From an uncultured Oscillospiraceae bacterium (GTDB lineage: Bacteria; Bacillota; Clostridia; Oscillospirales; Ruminococcaceae), in the NCBI GenBank assembly GCA_900543705.1, contig UQSL01000011.1:1-38814 (forward strand): a stretch of DNA of 38,814 bases. The letters run 5' to 3'. Shown piece after piece: positions 1 through 7,752 of this stretch. Made by a program: the position numbers and the translations under genes. Under the pieces are notes generated by a model that saw nothing but the letters and a program-made list of their open reading frames with translations, was not told the DNA's origin and made no database searches. The number at the start of each line of letters is the position of its first letter. Position 1 is the stretch's first letter.

Positions 1-123
1 ATGGAGCACTTCAAACAGGAACTCATTGAATATCTCGATTACTACAACAACCGTCACATCAAGGCAAATCGAAAGGGCTTGCCGTCTGCGATTCACAGAC
101 AACAAGCCCTTTCAGTTGCTTGA
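1..123 (+). CDS. IS3-family transposase (OrfB), C-terminal fragment
   Basis: Forty in-frame codons run from the window edge to TGA at 121-123. The peptide has the YNNRHIKANRKGL motif typical of the last 40 residues of the DDE integrase-type transposase (rve domain) of the IS3 family, IS150-like group. This is the tail that follows the catalytic glutamate helix. In a full element this protein cuts and joins the ends during copy-out transposition and is usually made by frameshifting from OrfA. The gene is cut by the window, so the ATG at position 1 is probably an internal methionine. The gene converges on hemW. Confidence 0.75.
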   Translation: MEHFKQELIEYLDYYNNRHIKANRKGLPSAIHRQQALSVA

Positions 124-143
124 ACAATTTTGGGGTCACTTCA
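1..143 (+). mobile_element. Right end of an IS3-family insertion sequence
   Basis: The window opens inside the transposase gene of an IS3-family element. Right after the transposase stop codon (121-123) lies a segment (124-143) containing TTTTGGGGTCACTTCA. This is the form usual for the right terminal repeat of IS3/IS150-type elements, which end in CA. The element therefore ends near position 143, and unique chromosomal sequence (the 3' end of hemW on the other strand) resumes about 22 bp later. The left part lies outside the window, so completeness and target-site duplication cannot be judged. Confidence 0.7.
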
Positions 144-164
144 GCCAAACGGAAACCCGTTTTG

Positions 165-1286
165 TCATTCTTCCAAAGCATCCAGCATAAAACCGATGAC
201 GGCGTTGGAAACGAGGAACCCCTTTGTCGTCAGGCTAAGATACCCCTCTCGAAGTTTTGCCAGTCCGCTTTGTATGAGCTGTTTCGCCCTCTGCGTGAGC
301 GGGGACAGGGAAAGGGAATACCGCTCACAGAATTCTCCCAGATTCAGCCCGCTTTTCAGGCGCAGCCGGAGCATAAGAAATTCCTCCGCATCCCCGCCTT
401 GTTCTTCCTCGAGCAGGGTGCCGTCCTTCCCGGTAAGAGCGTGGCAGATAAAGTCCTCTACGCTGCGCGGGTAATAAAAGCGCCTGCCCTCATAATAGGA
501 GTGCGCCGCCGGCCCGATACCAAGATAGGGCTTAAGCTCCCAGTATTTCAGATTATGCTGGCAGGCAAAACCCGGCCTTGCAAAATTGGAAATTTCATAT
601 TGTTTCAGGCCACATTGCTCCAGAGTATTACAGACCGTCTCATAGATATCGCACATCCGATCCTCGTTTGGGAGCAAATCGCTGTCCCGCATGGCGTACA
701 TCGGCGTACCCTCCTCCAGTTTAAGCAGATAGGCGGAGAGGTGGGTGACACCAAGGGAGGATAGGAACCGGGCGGAAAATACTGCACTCTCCGGAGTCTG
801 TTTGGGGATCCCCAGCATCAAATCTGCGGAGATATTTGAAAAACCTGCCTGCGCCGCATGCCCGATGGCTTGCACTGCGGTTTTTACGTCGTGCCGACGG
901 GTGAGGAATTGCAGCTCCTCCTCCACAGCGGACTGTACGCCGAAGGAGATCCGATTGAAACCTCCGGCTTTGCAGTCAGTCAGAAGTCCTAACAAAGAGG
1001 TGGAGGGGTTTGCCTCCATGGAAATCTCACAGTCCACACTGACATTGGCCCGCTTTGAGATGGCATCCAAAACCGTACACAGTCGTTTTGCCCCAAACAC
1101 AGTGGGGGTCCCTCCGCCGAAGTAGATGGAATCGACCAGTTCTCCCGCCGGTATCATCCGGCTAATTTCGCAGAGCAGCGCCTGCATATAGCGATCCATC
1201 CCGGTATCATCCGGCGTGACGGAGTAAAAGTCACAGTAAGCGCATTTGGAGAGGCAAAACGGGATGTGGATATAGATTCCGGTCAT
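165..1286 (-). CDS. hemW: Radical SAM heme chaperone HemW
   Basis: A 373-residue protein, complete for the family (about 370-380). The N-terminus YIHIPFCLSKCAYCDF carries the radical SAM CX3CX2C cluster motif (Cys11, Cys15, Cys18) with the DF continuation seen in HemW. It lacks the extra cysteine of coproporphyrinogen dehydrogenase HemN. FGGGTPT (56-62) is the SAM-binding glycine motif. HemW proteins bind heme and are thought to deliver it to respiratory proteins; they do not oxidise coproporphyrinogen. The ATG start is preceded by AAAAGGAG (1291-1300). It lies downstream of lepA on the same strand, the lepA-hemW order common in Firmicutes, but the usual next genes hrcA-grpE-dnaK are not here because an IS end sits just beyond the stop. 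Confidence 0.93.
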   Translation of the reverse strand: MTGIYIHIPFCLSKCAYCDFYSVTPDDTGMDRYMQALLCEISRMIPAGELVDSIYFGGGTPTVFGAKRLCTVLDAISKRANVSVDCEISMEANPSTSLLGLLTDCKAGGFNRISFGVQSAVEEELQFLTRRHDVKTAVQAIGHAAQAGFSNISADLMLGIPKQTPESAVFSARFLSSLGVTHLSAYLLKLEEGTPMYAMRDSDLLPNEDRMCDIYETVCNTLEQCGLKQYEISNFARPGFACQHNLKYWELKPYLGIGPAAHSYYEGRRFYYPRSVEDFICHALTGKDGTLLEEEQGGDAEEFLMLRLRLKSGLNLGEFCERYSLSLSPLTQRAKQLIQSGLAKLREGYLSLTTKGFLVSNAVIGFMLDALEE

Positions 1287-1300
1287 CTGGTTCTCCTTTT

Positions 1301-1318
1301 CATAAATGGAAATTTATG
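1301..1318. repeat. Short perfect inverted repeat upstream of hemW
   Basis: A 7-bp perfect inverted repeat (CATAAAT/ATTTATG) around a GGAA centre lies directly upstream of the hemW ribosome binding site. In RNA it would form a small hairpin next to the Shine-Dalgarno sequence; in DNA it could be a protein site. No function can be assigned. Confidence 0.35.
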
Positions 1319-1453
1319 TGTTCTCTCAGCAGAATTGAATTTGGTTGTGCTCCTTACAAGAGGAGGAGAAGAGGAAAGATTCCGTCCTGCTCCACTACCT
1401 GTGCCGTCAGGAACAAAAGCTGAAGAGTCAAAGTGTACGTAACGATTGAAAGG

Positions 1454-1479
1454 CGGCAGCCGGAGGATTCTGGCTGCCG
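1454..1479 (-). terminator. Hairpin downstream of lepA
   Basis: An 8-bp GC-rich stem (CGGCAGCC/GGCTGCCG, 1454-1461 with 1472-1479) and a 10-nt loop lie 22 bp past the lepA stop in its direction of transcription. The T-tract that follows is poor (CTTTCAATC), so it may terminate only partly and allow readthrough into hemW. The 215-bp gap between lepA and hemW holds nothing else recognisable. Confidence 0.5.
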
Positions 1480-1501
1480 TAAATAGACGGGCTGTTTCGC
1501 T

Positions 1502-3310
1502 TTATTCGTCCAGCTTGAGGACGGCCATAAACGCCTCCTGCGGTACTTCGATACTGCCGAGCTGGCGCATCCTTTTTTTGCCTTCCTTTTGCTTTTCCAA
1601 AAGCTTTTTCTTACGGGTGATGTCGCCGCCGTAGCATTTGGCAAGCACGTCCTTGCGCATGGCCTTGACAGTCTCCCGCGCAATGATTTTTCCACCGACC
1701 GCCGCTTGAATCGGGACCTCAAAGAGCTGACGGGGGATATTCTCCTTGAGCTTTTCCACAATTTTACGGGCTCTCGCATACGCCTTGTCCGTGTGGACAA
1801 TAAAGGAAAGCGCGTCGACCACATCGCCGTTGAGCAGGATATCCAGCTTGACGAGCTTGGAGGGAGCATATCCCTTCATTTCATAGTCATAGGAAGCATA
1901 GCCGCGAGTACGGGATTTGAGCGCGTCAAAGAAATCGTACACGATTTCATTGAGCGGCAGCTCGTAGTGCAGATCCACCCGGGATTCATCCAGGTATTTC
2001 ATGTCCTTAAACACGCCGCGCCGCTCCTGCGCCAGATCCATGATGCTCCCGACATAGTCGGATGGGCTATAGATATGCGTCTCCACCATCGGTTCATAGG
2101 CCTCGGCAATCAGCGAGGGGTCGGGGTAGTTGGTCGGGTTGTCGATATAAATTTCCTCCCCATCCGTCATCTTGAGTTTGTAGATAACCGAGGGAGCTGT
2201 TGTAATGAGGTCAAGGTTGAATTCCCGCTCCAACCGCTCCTGGATGATCTCCATGTGCAAAAGCCCGAGGAAGCCGCAGCGGAAGCCAAAGCCAAGCGCC
2301 TTGGAGGTTTCCGGTTCAAAGGTCAGGGATGCGTCGTTTAGCTGCAGCTTTTCGAGTGCGTCGCGCAAATCCGGGTATTTCGCCCCGTCCGCGGGATAGA
2401 TGCCGGAGAAGACCATTGGATGGACGGCGCGGAAGCCCGGCAGGGCTTCATCTGCGGGGTTGTCCACATCCATGACGGTATCGCCGACCAGAGTATCCTT
2501 GACGTTTTTGATGCTCGCAGTGATATAGCCAACGTCGCCTGCCTTCAGGCAGTCGCAGGGCTCATGCCGGTCGGCACGCATGATGCCGACTTCGACCACA
2601 TCAAACTGCGCACCGGTCGCGAACATCTTGATATGGGAACCTGCCCGCACGGTGCCTCCAAACACGCGCAGATAGACGATAACGCCCTTGTAGCTGTCAT
2701 AGTAAGAGTCGAAAATCAACGCCTTGAGCGGTGCGGTCTCTTCTCCCTTTGGGGCGGGGATGCCCCGCACCACGAGCTCAAGTACCTCTTCGATGTTGGT
2801 GCCCGCCTTAGCGGAGATACGCGGCGCGTCGAGTGCCGGGATGCCGATGACATCCTCAATTTCGTGACAGACGCGCTCCGGGTCTGCGGAGGGAAGATCG
2901 ATTTTGTTGACGACCGGGAGGACCTCCAGATCATGCTCAATGGCAAGATAGGTGTTGGCGAGTGTCTGCGCCTCAATTCCCTGAGAGGCATCGACGACAA
3001 GGAGCGCGCCCTCACAGGCCGCTAAAGAGCGGGAAACCTCATAGTTGAAGTCCACATGCCCCGGGGTATCGATGAGGTTGAAAGTGTAAGTCTCCCCATC
3101 CTTTGCCCGATAATCCAGAGTGACGGCCCTCGCCTTGATGGTTATGCCGCGCTCGCGCTCCAAGTCCATGTTGTCGAGCAGCTGCTCCTCCATGTCCCTG
3201 GCTGAGACGGCGCTTGTCTTTTCCAAAATCCGGTCGGCAAGAGTGGACTTCCCATGGTCGATATGCGCAATGATACAAAAATTGCGAATGTGGTCACGCC
3301 TGTTTGACAA
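1502..3310 (-). CDS. lepA: Elongation factor 4 (LepA), back-translocating GTPase
   Basis: A translational GTPase of about 602 residues, normal for LepA. From the start chosen here the G1 motif AHIDHGKST lies at 15-23, followed by DTPGH and NKID motifs, EF-G-like domains and the LepA-specific C-terminal domain ending near KLDE. LepA binds ribosomes and assists translation under stress and 30S assembly. A GTG at 3319 would add three residues, but GAGG lies 8 nt before the TTG at 3310, whereas nothing Shine-Dalgarno-like precedes the GTG, so TTG is preferred. It has its own sigma-A-type promoter at 3367-3396. hemW follows downstream. Confidence 0.96.
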   Translation of the reverse strand: MSNRRDHIRNFCIIAHIDHGKSTLADRILEKTSAVSARDMEEQLLDNMDLERERGITIKARAVTLDYRAKDGETYTFNLIDTPGHVDFNYEVSRSLAACEGALLVVDASQGIEAQTLANTYLAIEHDLEVLPVVNKIDLPSADPERVCHEIEDVIGIPALDAPRISAKAGTNIEEVLELVVRGIPAPKGEETAPLKALIFDSYYDSYKGVIVYLRVFGGTVRAGSHIKMFATGAQFDVVEVGIMRADRHEPCDCLKAGDVGYITASIKNVKDTLVGDTVMDVDNPADEALPGFRAVHPMVFSGIYPADGAKYPDLRDALEKLQLNDASLTFEPETSKALGFGFRCGFLGLLHMEIIQERLEREFNLDLITTAPSVIYKLKMTDGEEIYIDNPTNYPDPSLIAEAYEPMVETHIYSPSDYVGSIMDLAQERRGVFKDMKYLDESRVDLHYELPLNEIVYDFFDALKSRTRGYASYDYEMKGYAPSKLVKLDILLNGDVVDALSFIVHTDKAYARARKIVEKLKENIPRQLFEVPIQAAVGGKIIARETVKAMRKDVLAKCYGGDITRKKKLLEKQKEGKKRMRQLGSIEVPQEAFMAVLKLDE

Positions 3311-3366
3311 ATCTATCACCTCAAAAGGGTTAAAAATGGGTTTCCCGATTTACCTGTTAACAATTT

Positions 3367-3396
3367 AGTATAGCACAGAAAAGAATTCTTTGGCAA
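3367..3396 (-). promoter_or_regulatory. Probable sigma-A promoter of lepA
   Basis: On the minus strand a -35 box TTGCCA (3391-3396) and a -10 box TATACT (3367-3372) are separated by 18 bp. Transcription would start near 3360, giving a leader of about 50 nt before lepA. Confidence 0.65.
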
Positions 3397-3481
3397 CCGG
3401 GAAGAATCATATCCCTTTTCCGAGCATGGAAAAAACAAGTCAGCATGCTAGACTATAATATCGGATTAAGGGGACATATAC

Positions 3482-3606
3482 ATGACAGATACAATGAAGA
3501 ATCACTGCGAAAATGAACGGATTCCCAATTTAAATCAGTTGCATACGACGGAGTTGCGCGGATTAAAAGAAATCTTTCTTTAGAAGATGTAGGTAGGTGT
3601 CTTTAT
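3482..3606 (+). pseudogene. Decayed DUF3781-like gene fragment
   Basis: A 33-codon frame (ATG 3482, TAG 3581-3583) preceded by AAGGGGA ends with LNQLHTTEL. Translation then matches family expectation only after switching frame at about 3557, where it reads RIKRNLSLEDV. As I remember the DUF3781 family, its members run LHTTELGxxRIKxNLxLxxDDVV without interruption, so about 7 nt seem to have been lost between the two blocks. The remainder (normally about 40 more residues with a GKNWY motif) is not visible. This looks like the truncated, frameshifted remnant of a small gene of unknown function. The family assignment is from memory and needs a search. Confidence 0.4.
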
Positions 3607-3654
3607 ATGTTTCGGCGAGTCATTCAATCGAAAAACAGAAAAACCATGAAAGGG

Positions 3655-3694
3655 AAGGAAAAAATAAGGCAGCAGCCTGTTTATGGCTGCTGCC
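3655..3694 (-). terminator. Intrinsic terminator of fabV
   Basis: A perfect 10-bp stem (GGCAGCAGCC, 3668-3677, with GGCTGCTGCC, 3685-3694) and a 7-nt loop are followed on the minus strand by TTATTTTTTCC. It starts 7 bp after the fabV stop codon, a textbook rho-independent terminator. Confidence 0.9.
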
Positions 3695-3700
3695 ATGGGT

Positions 3701-4888
3701 TCATTTTGTTTCCTGGAGGCTTTCAATGGGAACGGAGAGATTGACGTCCGCGCCATAGTCCACGTTCGGCAAGCCGAAGCCGAAGAGTTCATAGAAGTCC
3801 TGCCAGTACCCGTCGATGTCGGAGTATTCCTCAAGATTGTCGTCATTGATTTTCTTCCAGAGTTCGAGCACTTTCTTCTGGATGTCCGGCTGCATTTCCA
3901 AATCATCCATACGGATACGTTTTTCCTCATCCACCAGGACTTCGCCGCCGTACAGCTTTTGGTGGAACAGTCGGTACATCTGTTCAATACAGCCCTCGTG
4001 GACACCCGCCTCCTTCATCACCTTGTAGAGGATGGAAATATACAGCGGGACAATGGGGATGGCAGCACTCGACTGAGTGACCAGTGCTTTGTTGACCGAG
4101 ATGTAGGCGCTGACTCCTGGAATTTCCTCGGTGATTTCCTTCGAAGTTTTGAGCAGATGCTCCTTTGCACGGCCGATGGAGCCTTCATAATACATCGGAT
4201 GGGTCAGTTCCGGCCCGATGTAGGAGTATGCCACGGTGACAGCTTCGCTCTCAATGGCGTCCGCCGTCTTGAGGGCTAAAATCCAGTCCTTCCAGTCCTC
4301 CCCTCCCATGACCTTAACGGTGTGCTCGATTTCTTCCTCCGTCGCAGGTTCGATCGTGATTTCGGAAATCTTACGGGTCTTTAAATCGATGGTCTTGTTG
4401 GTATAGGCTTGCCCGGTTGTCTTGAGGACGGAGGTGTAGACCGTACCGTCCGGTGTGGTGCGGCGCGGGGCGGCAAGGCTGTAGATAACCATATCGACCT
4501 TGCCAAAATCCTGTTTAATCAGATTGATTACCTGTTGTTTTGTCTCGTTGGAATAGGCGTCTGCGTTGATGGTCTTGGCATAGTAGCCGTCTTTATGGGC
4601 GATTTCCTCAAAGGCTGCAGTATTGTACCAGCCCGCAGTACCGGTACGCTTGCCGTCTGCCGGCTTGTCAAAGATGACCCCAATCGTGGAAGCGCCGCAC
4701 GAATAGGTGGCGGCGATGCGGGAGGCAAGTCCGTATCCCATCGACGCACCGAGAACCAGGACTTTTTTAGGGCCCTCGGTTTTCGGCTGGGATTTTGTAT
4801 ATGCGATCTGGGCTTCGACCGCCGCCCGGCATCCAGCCGGATGGGAGGTCGTGCAGATGAATCCTCTGATTTTTGGTGTAACAACCAT
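3701..4888 (-). CDS. fabV: Trans-2-enoyl-CoA / enoyl-ACP reductase, FabV (Ter) family
   Basis: A 395-residue single-domain reductase, the usual size for FabV/Ter. It has the nucleotide-binding motif GASMGYG (47-53) and the family-specific Y-X8-K catalytic pair, Tyr233 and Lys242 in YYEGSIGRAK, plus the conserved N-terminal GFICTTSHP block. The enzyme reduces the trans-2 double bond of enoyl thioesters with NADH. In clostridia it can serve fatty acid synthesis or crotonyl-CoA reduction in butyrate or chain-elongation pathways. No other fab genes are nearby, so it is a single-gene unit, divergent from a TetR regulator (5224-5799) that is the obvious candidate controller. The ATG start has AAAGGAGAG upstream. 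Confidence 0.93.
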   Translation of the reverse strand: MVVTPKIRGFICTTSHPAGCRAAVEAQIAYTKSQPKTEGPKKVLVLGASMGYGLASRIAATYSCGASTIGVIFDKPADGKRTGTAGWYNTAAFEEIAHKDGYYAKTINADAYSNETKQQVINLIKQDFGKVDMVIYSLAAPRRTTPDGTVYTSVLKTTGQAYTNKTIDLKTRKISEITIEPATEEEIEHTVKVMGGEDWKDWILALKTADAIESEAVTVAYSYIGPELTHPMYYEGSIGRAKEHLLKTSKEITEEIPGVSAYISVNKALVTQSSAAIPIVPLYISILYKVMKEAGVHEGCIEQMYRLFHQKLYGGEVLVDEEKRIRMDDLEMQPDIQKKVLELWKKINDDNLEEYSDIDGYWQDFYELFGFGLPNVDYGADVNLSVPIESLQETK

Positions 4889-4920
4889 AGATTTCTCTCT
4901 CCTTTTTCGTTGTTAGTGGT

Positions 4921-4949
4921 ATTTTAACACGGAATGAAAAAAGATACAA
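4921..4949 (-). promoter_or_regulatory. Probable promoter of fabV
   Basis: A minus-strand -35-like TTGTAT (4944-4949), a 17-bp spacer and a -10 TAAAAT (4921-4926) lie upstream of fabV. The leader would be about 25 nt. Confidence 0.5.
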
Positions 4950-4984
4950 ATATGGAATAAAAAACATTGGAATCGCAAAACATA

Positions 4985-4998
4985 TGAGCGCTCGTTCA
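4985..4998. promoter_or_regulatory. Candidate TetR operator between fabV and tetR
   Basis: TGAGCGCTCGTTCA matches its own reverse complement at 10 of 14 positions, i.e. TGA(G/A)CG..CG(T/C)TCA. This half-site style is common in TetR-family operators. It lies 36 bp upstream of the fabV -35 box and well upstream of the regulator's own promoter, in the shared divergent region 4889-5217. The rest of that region carries the two promoters and a leader hairpin. Assignment to this regulator is inference. Confidence 0.4.
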
Positions 4999-5131
4999 GT
5001 GGTTTCCCATGGACTAATGCGATTGAAAATCGGCACATACTCCCGCCGCTCTGTGTGGAATCCATGCAGGGCGGCGGGGCTTCTCTGTACAGGGGATTTC
5101 ACAGTTTTTTCACCTCTCCTGTCCCGGTTTC

Positions 5132-5140
5132 TGCTATAAT
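5132..5140 (+). promoter_or_regulatory. Extended -10 promoter of the TetR gene
   Basis: TGCTATAAT is a consensus extended -10 element (TG at 5132-5133, TATAAT at 5135-5140). No good -35 box is visible at the right distance, as is usual for extended -10 promoters. Transcription would start near 5147. Confidence 0.6.
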
Positions 5141-5150
5141 AAAAACAAAC

Positions 5151-5190
5151 GGCGGACGTCACAGAAAAATGGATACCCGCTGTGTCCGCC
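5151..5190 (+). promoter_or_regulatory. Hairpin in the leader of the TetR gene
   Basis: GGCGGAC (5151-5157) pairs with GTCCGCC (5184-5190), and the inner ACAG/CTGT pairs extend the stem past a 3-nt bulge. It sits between the likely start site and the Shine-Dalgarno sequence GGGAGG (5209-5215). There is no T-tract after it, so it is an mRNA structure and not a terminator. Confidence 0.4.
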
Positions 5191-5223
5191 GGCAGATAAA
5201 AATTCGGCAGGGAGGATATGAAC

Positions 5224-5799
5224 GTGTCGGATTCCAATATTACCAAGCTCGCCATTGCAGAGGGCTTCAAAAAGTTGTGCCGGACGAAGGGTTTCGACAA
5301 AATCAGCATTGCAGATATTACCGGGGCATGCGGGCTCGGCCGCCAGACCTTTTATTATCATTTTGCGGACAAATACGAGCTGCTCGGCTGGATTTATTAC
5401 CGGGAGTGTTTTGAGCTGCTGGTGGAAGACATCACGCTTGACAACTGGGATGGGCAACTGTGCCGGATGCTCGAGCACATGCAGAAAGACGCCTCCTTTT
5501 ACAAAAATACGATCCGCAGCCAGGCGGACAACTTTACGGACTACCTATTTGGAATTGCCCGTACCCTGTTCACCGAGGCCATCGAGAAGCTGGATGAGTC
5601 CGGGAATGTGGGAGAGCAGGATCGCTCTTTTTATGCGGAGTTTTACGCTTACGGCTGCTGTGGGGTTGTCCTTTCTTGGGTGAAATCCGGGATGAAGCGT
5701 CCGGCGGCGGAGGTGGCGCACCATTTAAAAAGCCTGGCGCTTGATTCGGAAAAGCTGGGCTACCGCCTGTATTCCATGGAGCAGGAGAACCATCAGTAA
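5224..5799 (+). CDS. TetR/AcrR-family transcriptional regulator (TetR_C_8-like)
   Basis: A 191-residue regulator. The N-terminal helix-turn-helix region ITKLAIAEGFKKL...ISIADITGACGLGRQTFYYHFADKYELLGW is the TetR DNA-binding domain of the subgroup that includes DhaS-like regulators. The C-terminal ligand-binding half resembles the TetR_C_8 type. A GTG start (5224) is chosen because GGAGG lies 8 nt upstream and MSDSNITK is the usual beginning of this subgroup; the ATG at 5218 is only 2-4 nt from the Shine-Dalgarno core. It is divergent from fabV, with a candidate operator between, and probably senses an acyl compound or related signal. The ligand is not deducible. Confidence 0.85.
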   Translation: MSDSNITKLAIAEGFKKLCRTKGFDKISIADITGACGLGRQTFYYHFADKYELLGWIYYRECFELLVEDITLDNWDGQLCRMLEHMQKDASFYKNTIRSQADNFTDYLFGIARTLFTEAIEKLDESGNVGEQDRSFYAEFYAYGCCGVVLSWVKSGMKRPAAEVAHHLKSLALDSEKLGYRLYSMEQENHQ

Positions 5800-5841
5800 G
5801 AAACCGGGATGCCTGCATGCTGTTGCAGGACCGTGTAAAAT

Positions 5842-5888
5842 AAAAGCAGGGAGGGGACGGTAATAGCCGTCCCCTCCCTGCTTTGTTA
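5842..5888. terminator. Strong bidirectional terminator between tetR and oleate hydratase
   Basis: A perfect 15-bp GC-rich stem (5846-5860 with 5867-5881) and a 6-nt TAATAG loop are flanked by TTTGTT on the plus side and by TTTTATTTT on the minus side. It can stop both the converging TetR gene and the oleate hydratase gene. Confidence 0.9.
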
Positions 5889-5924
5889 AATTATTTTGGA
5901 AGTGGAATGAATGAGCGAAAAGGA

Positions 5925-7634
5925 TTACCGGTACATCGTCTGCGCCGCTTTGAGAAGGACTTTAGGGTCCTTGTTATACGGTGTAACCGGACAGATGTCT
6001 TTACGAATATCAAACAGGGTGTAAATTGCAATGCGGGCCGCGCGCACGGAGTATTCCTCGGTAAAGACCATGTCCTCCGGGATTTCGACAAACTGGCTTA
6101 TCATGGCAAAGTTCGTACTGCCCTCCGGTACTACCTGTGGGCGGTCGGACATGGCGCGAGGCTGGAACTGTGCGTCGATATACGGCATATAACAAGGAAT
6201 GACGTTTATGACTGTATCCTTGATTTCCTCCCAGTGCTCTTCCCAGTGAAGCTGGTGGATGAGCTCATAAAGGATCTCTTCTCCCGTGCAGTCTTTCATC
6301 GGCTTTTTCACATAGTCCCCGACATGGTCGGTATACAGCCCATAGCCCCAGAAAATGGTGGTATCCGGCTGCTGCGCCTTGAAGTGGGGCTGCGCCGCGA
6401 CGACGATGCTCATCAGCCAGGAGGAGTCTTTGAAGGTCATCAGTGCACCTGAGCCCGGGATATTGCCGCTGTAGTTTTCAATCATCTTGAGCAGCTTATT
6501 CCCTTTGCAGGTGACGGTGAAACTCTCCCAGTTTGTCTCATGCGGGTTGCCGAAGAACGGGTATGGGTTGCCAAGCCCCGGCTTTTTCTCCGCGACTTTG
6601 GCCCACAGCTCACCGGAAATCGGTTTTTGTTCTGGGACCGGGGCGGGAGTGCTCCAGTCGCCGAGGGTAGCGCTGTCGGTCATGCAGGCGTTGGTCATAA
6701 TGCATACGTCGCCTTCCTTGAGATCGATGGTCTCCCCATCCTCCAGATGAATTTTTGTCACCGTGATGGTATCGTCGTCTTTAAAATCGAGGTCGGTGAC
6801 TGTCTTGCGGGTGGAAAAATCCACGCCATGCTTTTCCAAATATGCCTTGAGCGGCAAAATCACGCTCTCATACTGGTTGTATGGGGTGCGGGTGACGCCT
6901 TCGAGCGTTTCGATTCTGGAAAACTCGAAAATCATCCGGTTCATATAGCGGCGGAACTCAAACAAGCTGCTCCATTTCTGGAATGCAAAGGTGGTCTGCC
7001 ACATGTACCAGAAGTTTGTCTCAAAGAAGTGCGGGGTGTGCTCGAACCAGTCGGCTATGGTCATGTTGTCAAGCTTCTCCTCCGGAGTGAGCAGGAGCTT
7101 TGTCATAGCCAGGCGGTCCTCGTTGTTAAAGCCCATCGAATGGACATCCTGGATGACGCCGTCCTTGTCAATCAGGCGGGCTTTTGCACAGGTAGGATGC
7201 GCGTGGTCAAAGTTTAAAATTTCCTCGGTCACGCTGCGGGACGGCTGCTCGAGAGAGGGAATGCTTTTAAACAGCTCCCAAAAATTTTCATAGGTCTCCT
7301 CGTTAAGCATCCGCCCGCCGCGGCAGACAAAGCCGTTTGTGTTATCTCCGGCGCCGTCATTGCTGCCGCCGAGAATCGGCATCCCTTCGAGAATGTGGAT
7401 GTTTTTGCCGTCAAAGTTTGCATCTCGGACGAGGTAAGCTGCTCCTGCCAGGGAGGCGAGTCCGCCGCCGACAAAGTAGACTTGCTTGTCCCCATAGTAA
7501 CGGTTTTTGACTGCGAGGTCGGCGAGCTTTTTTGCCTCGGCCTCGCTCTTTTTCTTTGCTTTATCCGCAGCGTAAAGGGCAGCACCTACAGCCGCTCCGG
7601 TAACGATGACTTTTCCGAACCATTTTTTGCTCAT
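5925..7634 (-). CDS. ohyA: Oleate hydratase (MCRA family, FAD-dependent)
   Basis: A 569-residue flavoprotein of the myosin-cross-reactive antigen family. Oleate hydratases add water to the cis-9 double bond of unsaturated fatty acids (oleate to 10-hydroxystearate), a detoxification step at the membrane. Visible are the FAD fold VYFVGGGLASLAG (52-64) and the ribose-binding Glu83. The RGGRM segment (105-109) stands where many members read RGGRE. FWYMW (208-212) holds the tyrosine I would align with the catalytic one. The N-terminus has a hydrophobic, then lysine-rich, stretch (residues 8-36, VIVTGAAVGAALYAADKAKKK) before the FAD domain, longer than usual and possibly membrane-associating. The ATG has AAGGAGAT upstream. 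It is divergent from the small gene at 7866. Confidence 0.93.
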   Translation of the reverse strand: MSKKWFGKVIVTGAAVGAALYAADKAKKKSEAEAKKLADLAVKNRYYGDKQVYFVGGGLASLAGAAYLVRDANFDGKNIHILEGMPILGGSNDGAGDNTNGFVCRGGRMLNEETYENFWELFKSIPSLEQPSRSVTEEILNFDHAHPTCAKARLIDKDGVIQDVHSMGFNNEDRLAMTKLLLTPEEKLDNMTIADWFEHTPHFFETNFWYMWQTTFAFQKWSSLFEFRRYMNRMIFEFSRIETLEGVTRTPYNQYESVILPLKAYLEKHGVDFSTRKTVTDLDFKDDDTITVTKIHLEDGETIDLKEGDVCIMTNACMTDSATLGDWSTPAPVPEQKPISGELWAKVAEKKPGLGNPYPFFGNPHETNWESFTVTCKGNKLLKMIENYSGNIPGSGALMTFKDSSWLMSIVVAAQPHFKAQQPDTTIFWGYGLYTDHVGDYVKKPMKDCTGEEILYELIHQLHWEEHWEEIKDTVINVIPCYMPYIDAQFQPRAMSDRPQVVPEGSTNFAMISQFVEIPEDMVFTEEYSVRAARIAIYTLFDIRKDICPVTPYNKDPKVLLKAAQTMYR

Positions 7635-7705
7635 AAAACATATCTCCTTACCATGGAATGTGTGGATGGTTTCTTTTCTTTGCCCTCTTCTGAGGTTCTG
7701 TACCC

Positions 7706-7734
7706 AGTATATCCTGTGGTTGACTGCTCGTCAT
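7706..7734 (-). promoter_or_regulatory. Probable promoter of oleate hydratase
   Basis: On the minus strand, -35 ATGACG (7729-7734), a 17-bp spacer and -10 TATACT (7706-7711). Transcription would start near 7699. Confidence 0.5.
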
Positions 7735-7752
7735 TAGACAGTTTTGGACGAC

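Noticed and set aside
2420..3025. Long plus-strand frames opposite lepA, fabV and ohyA
   Set aside because: Antisense shadows of GC-biased third codon positions; the minus-strand proteins are full-length members of known families.
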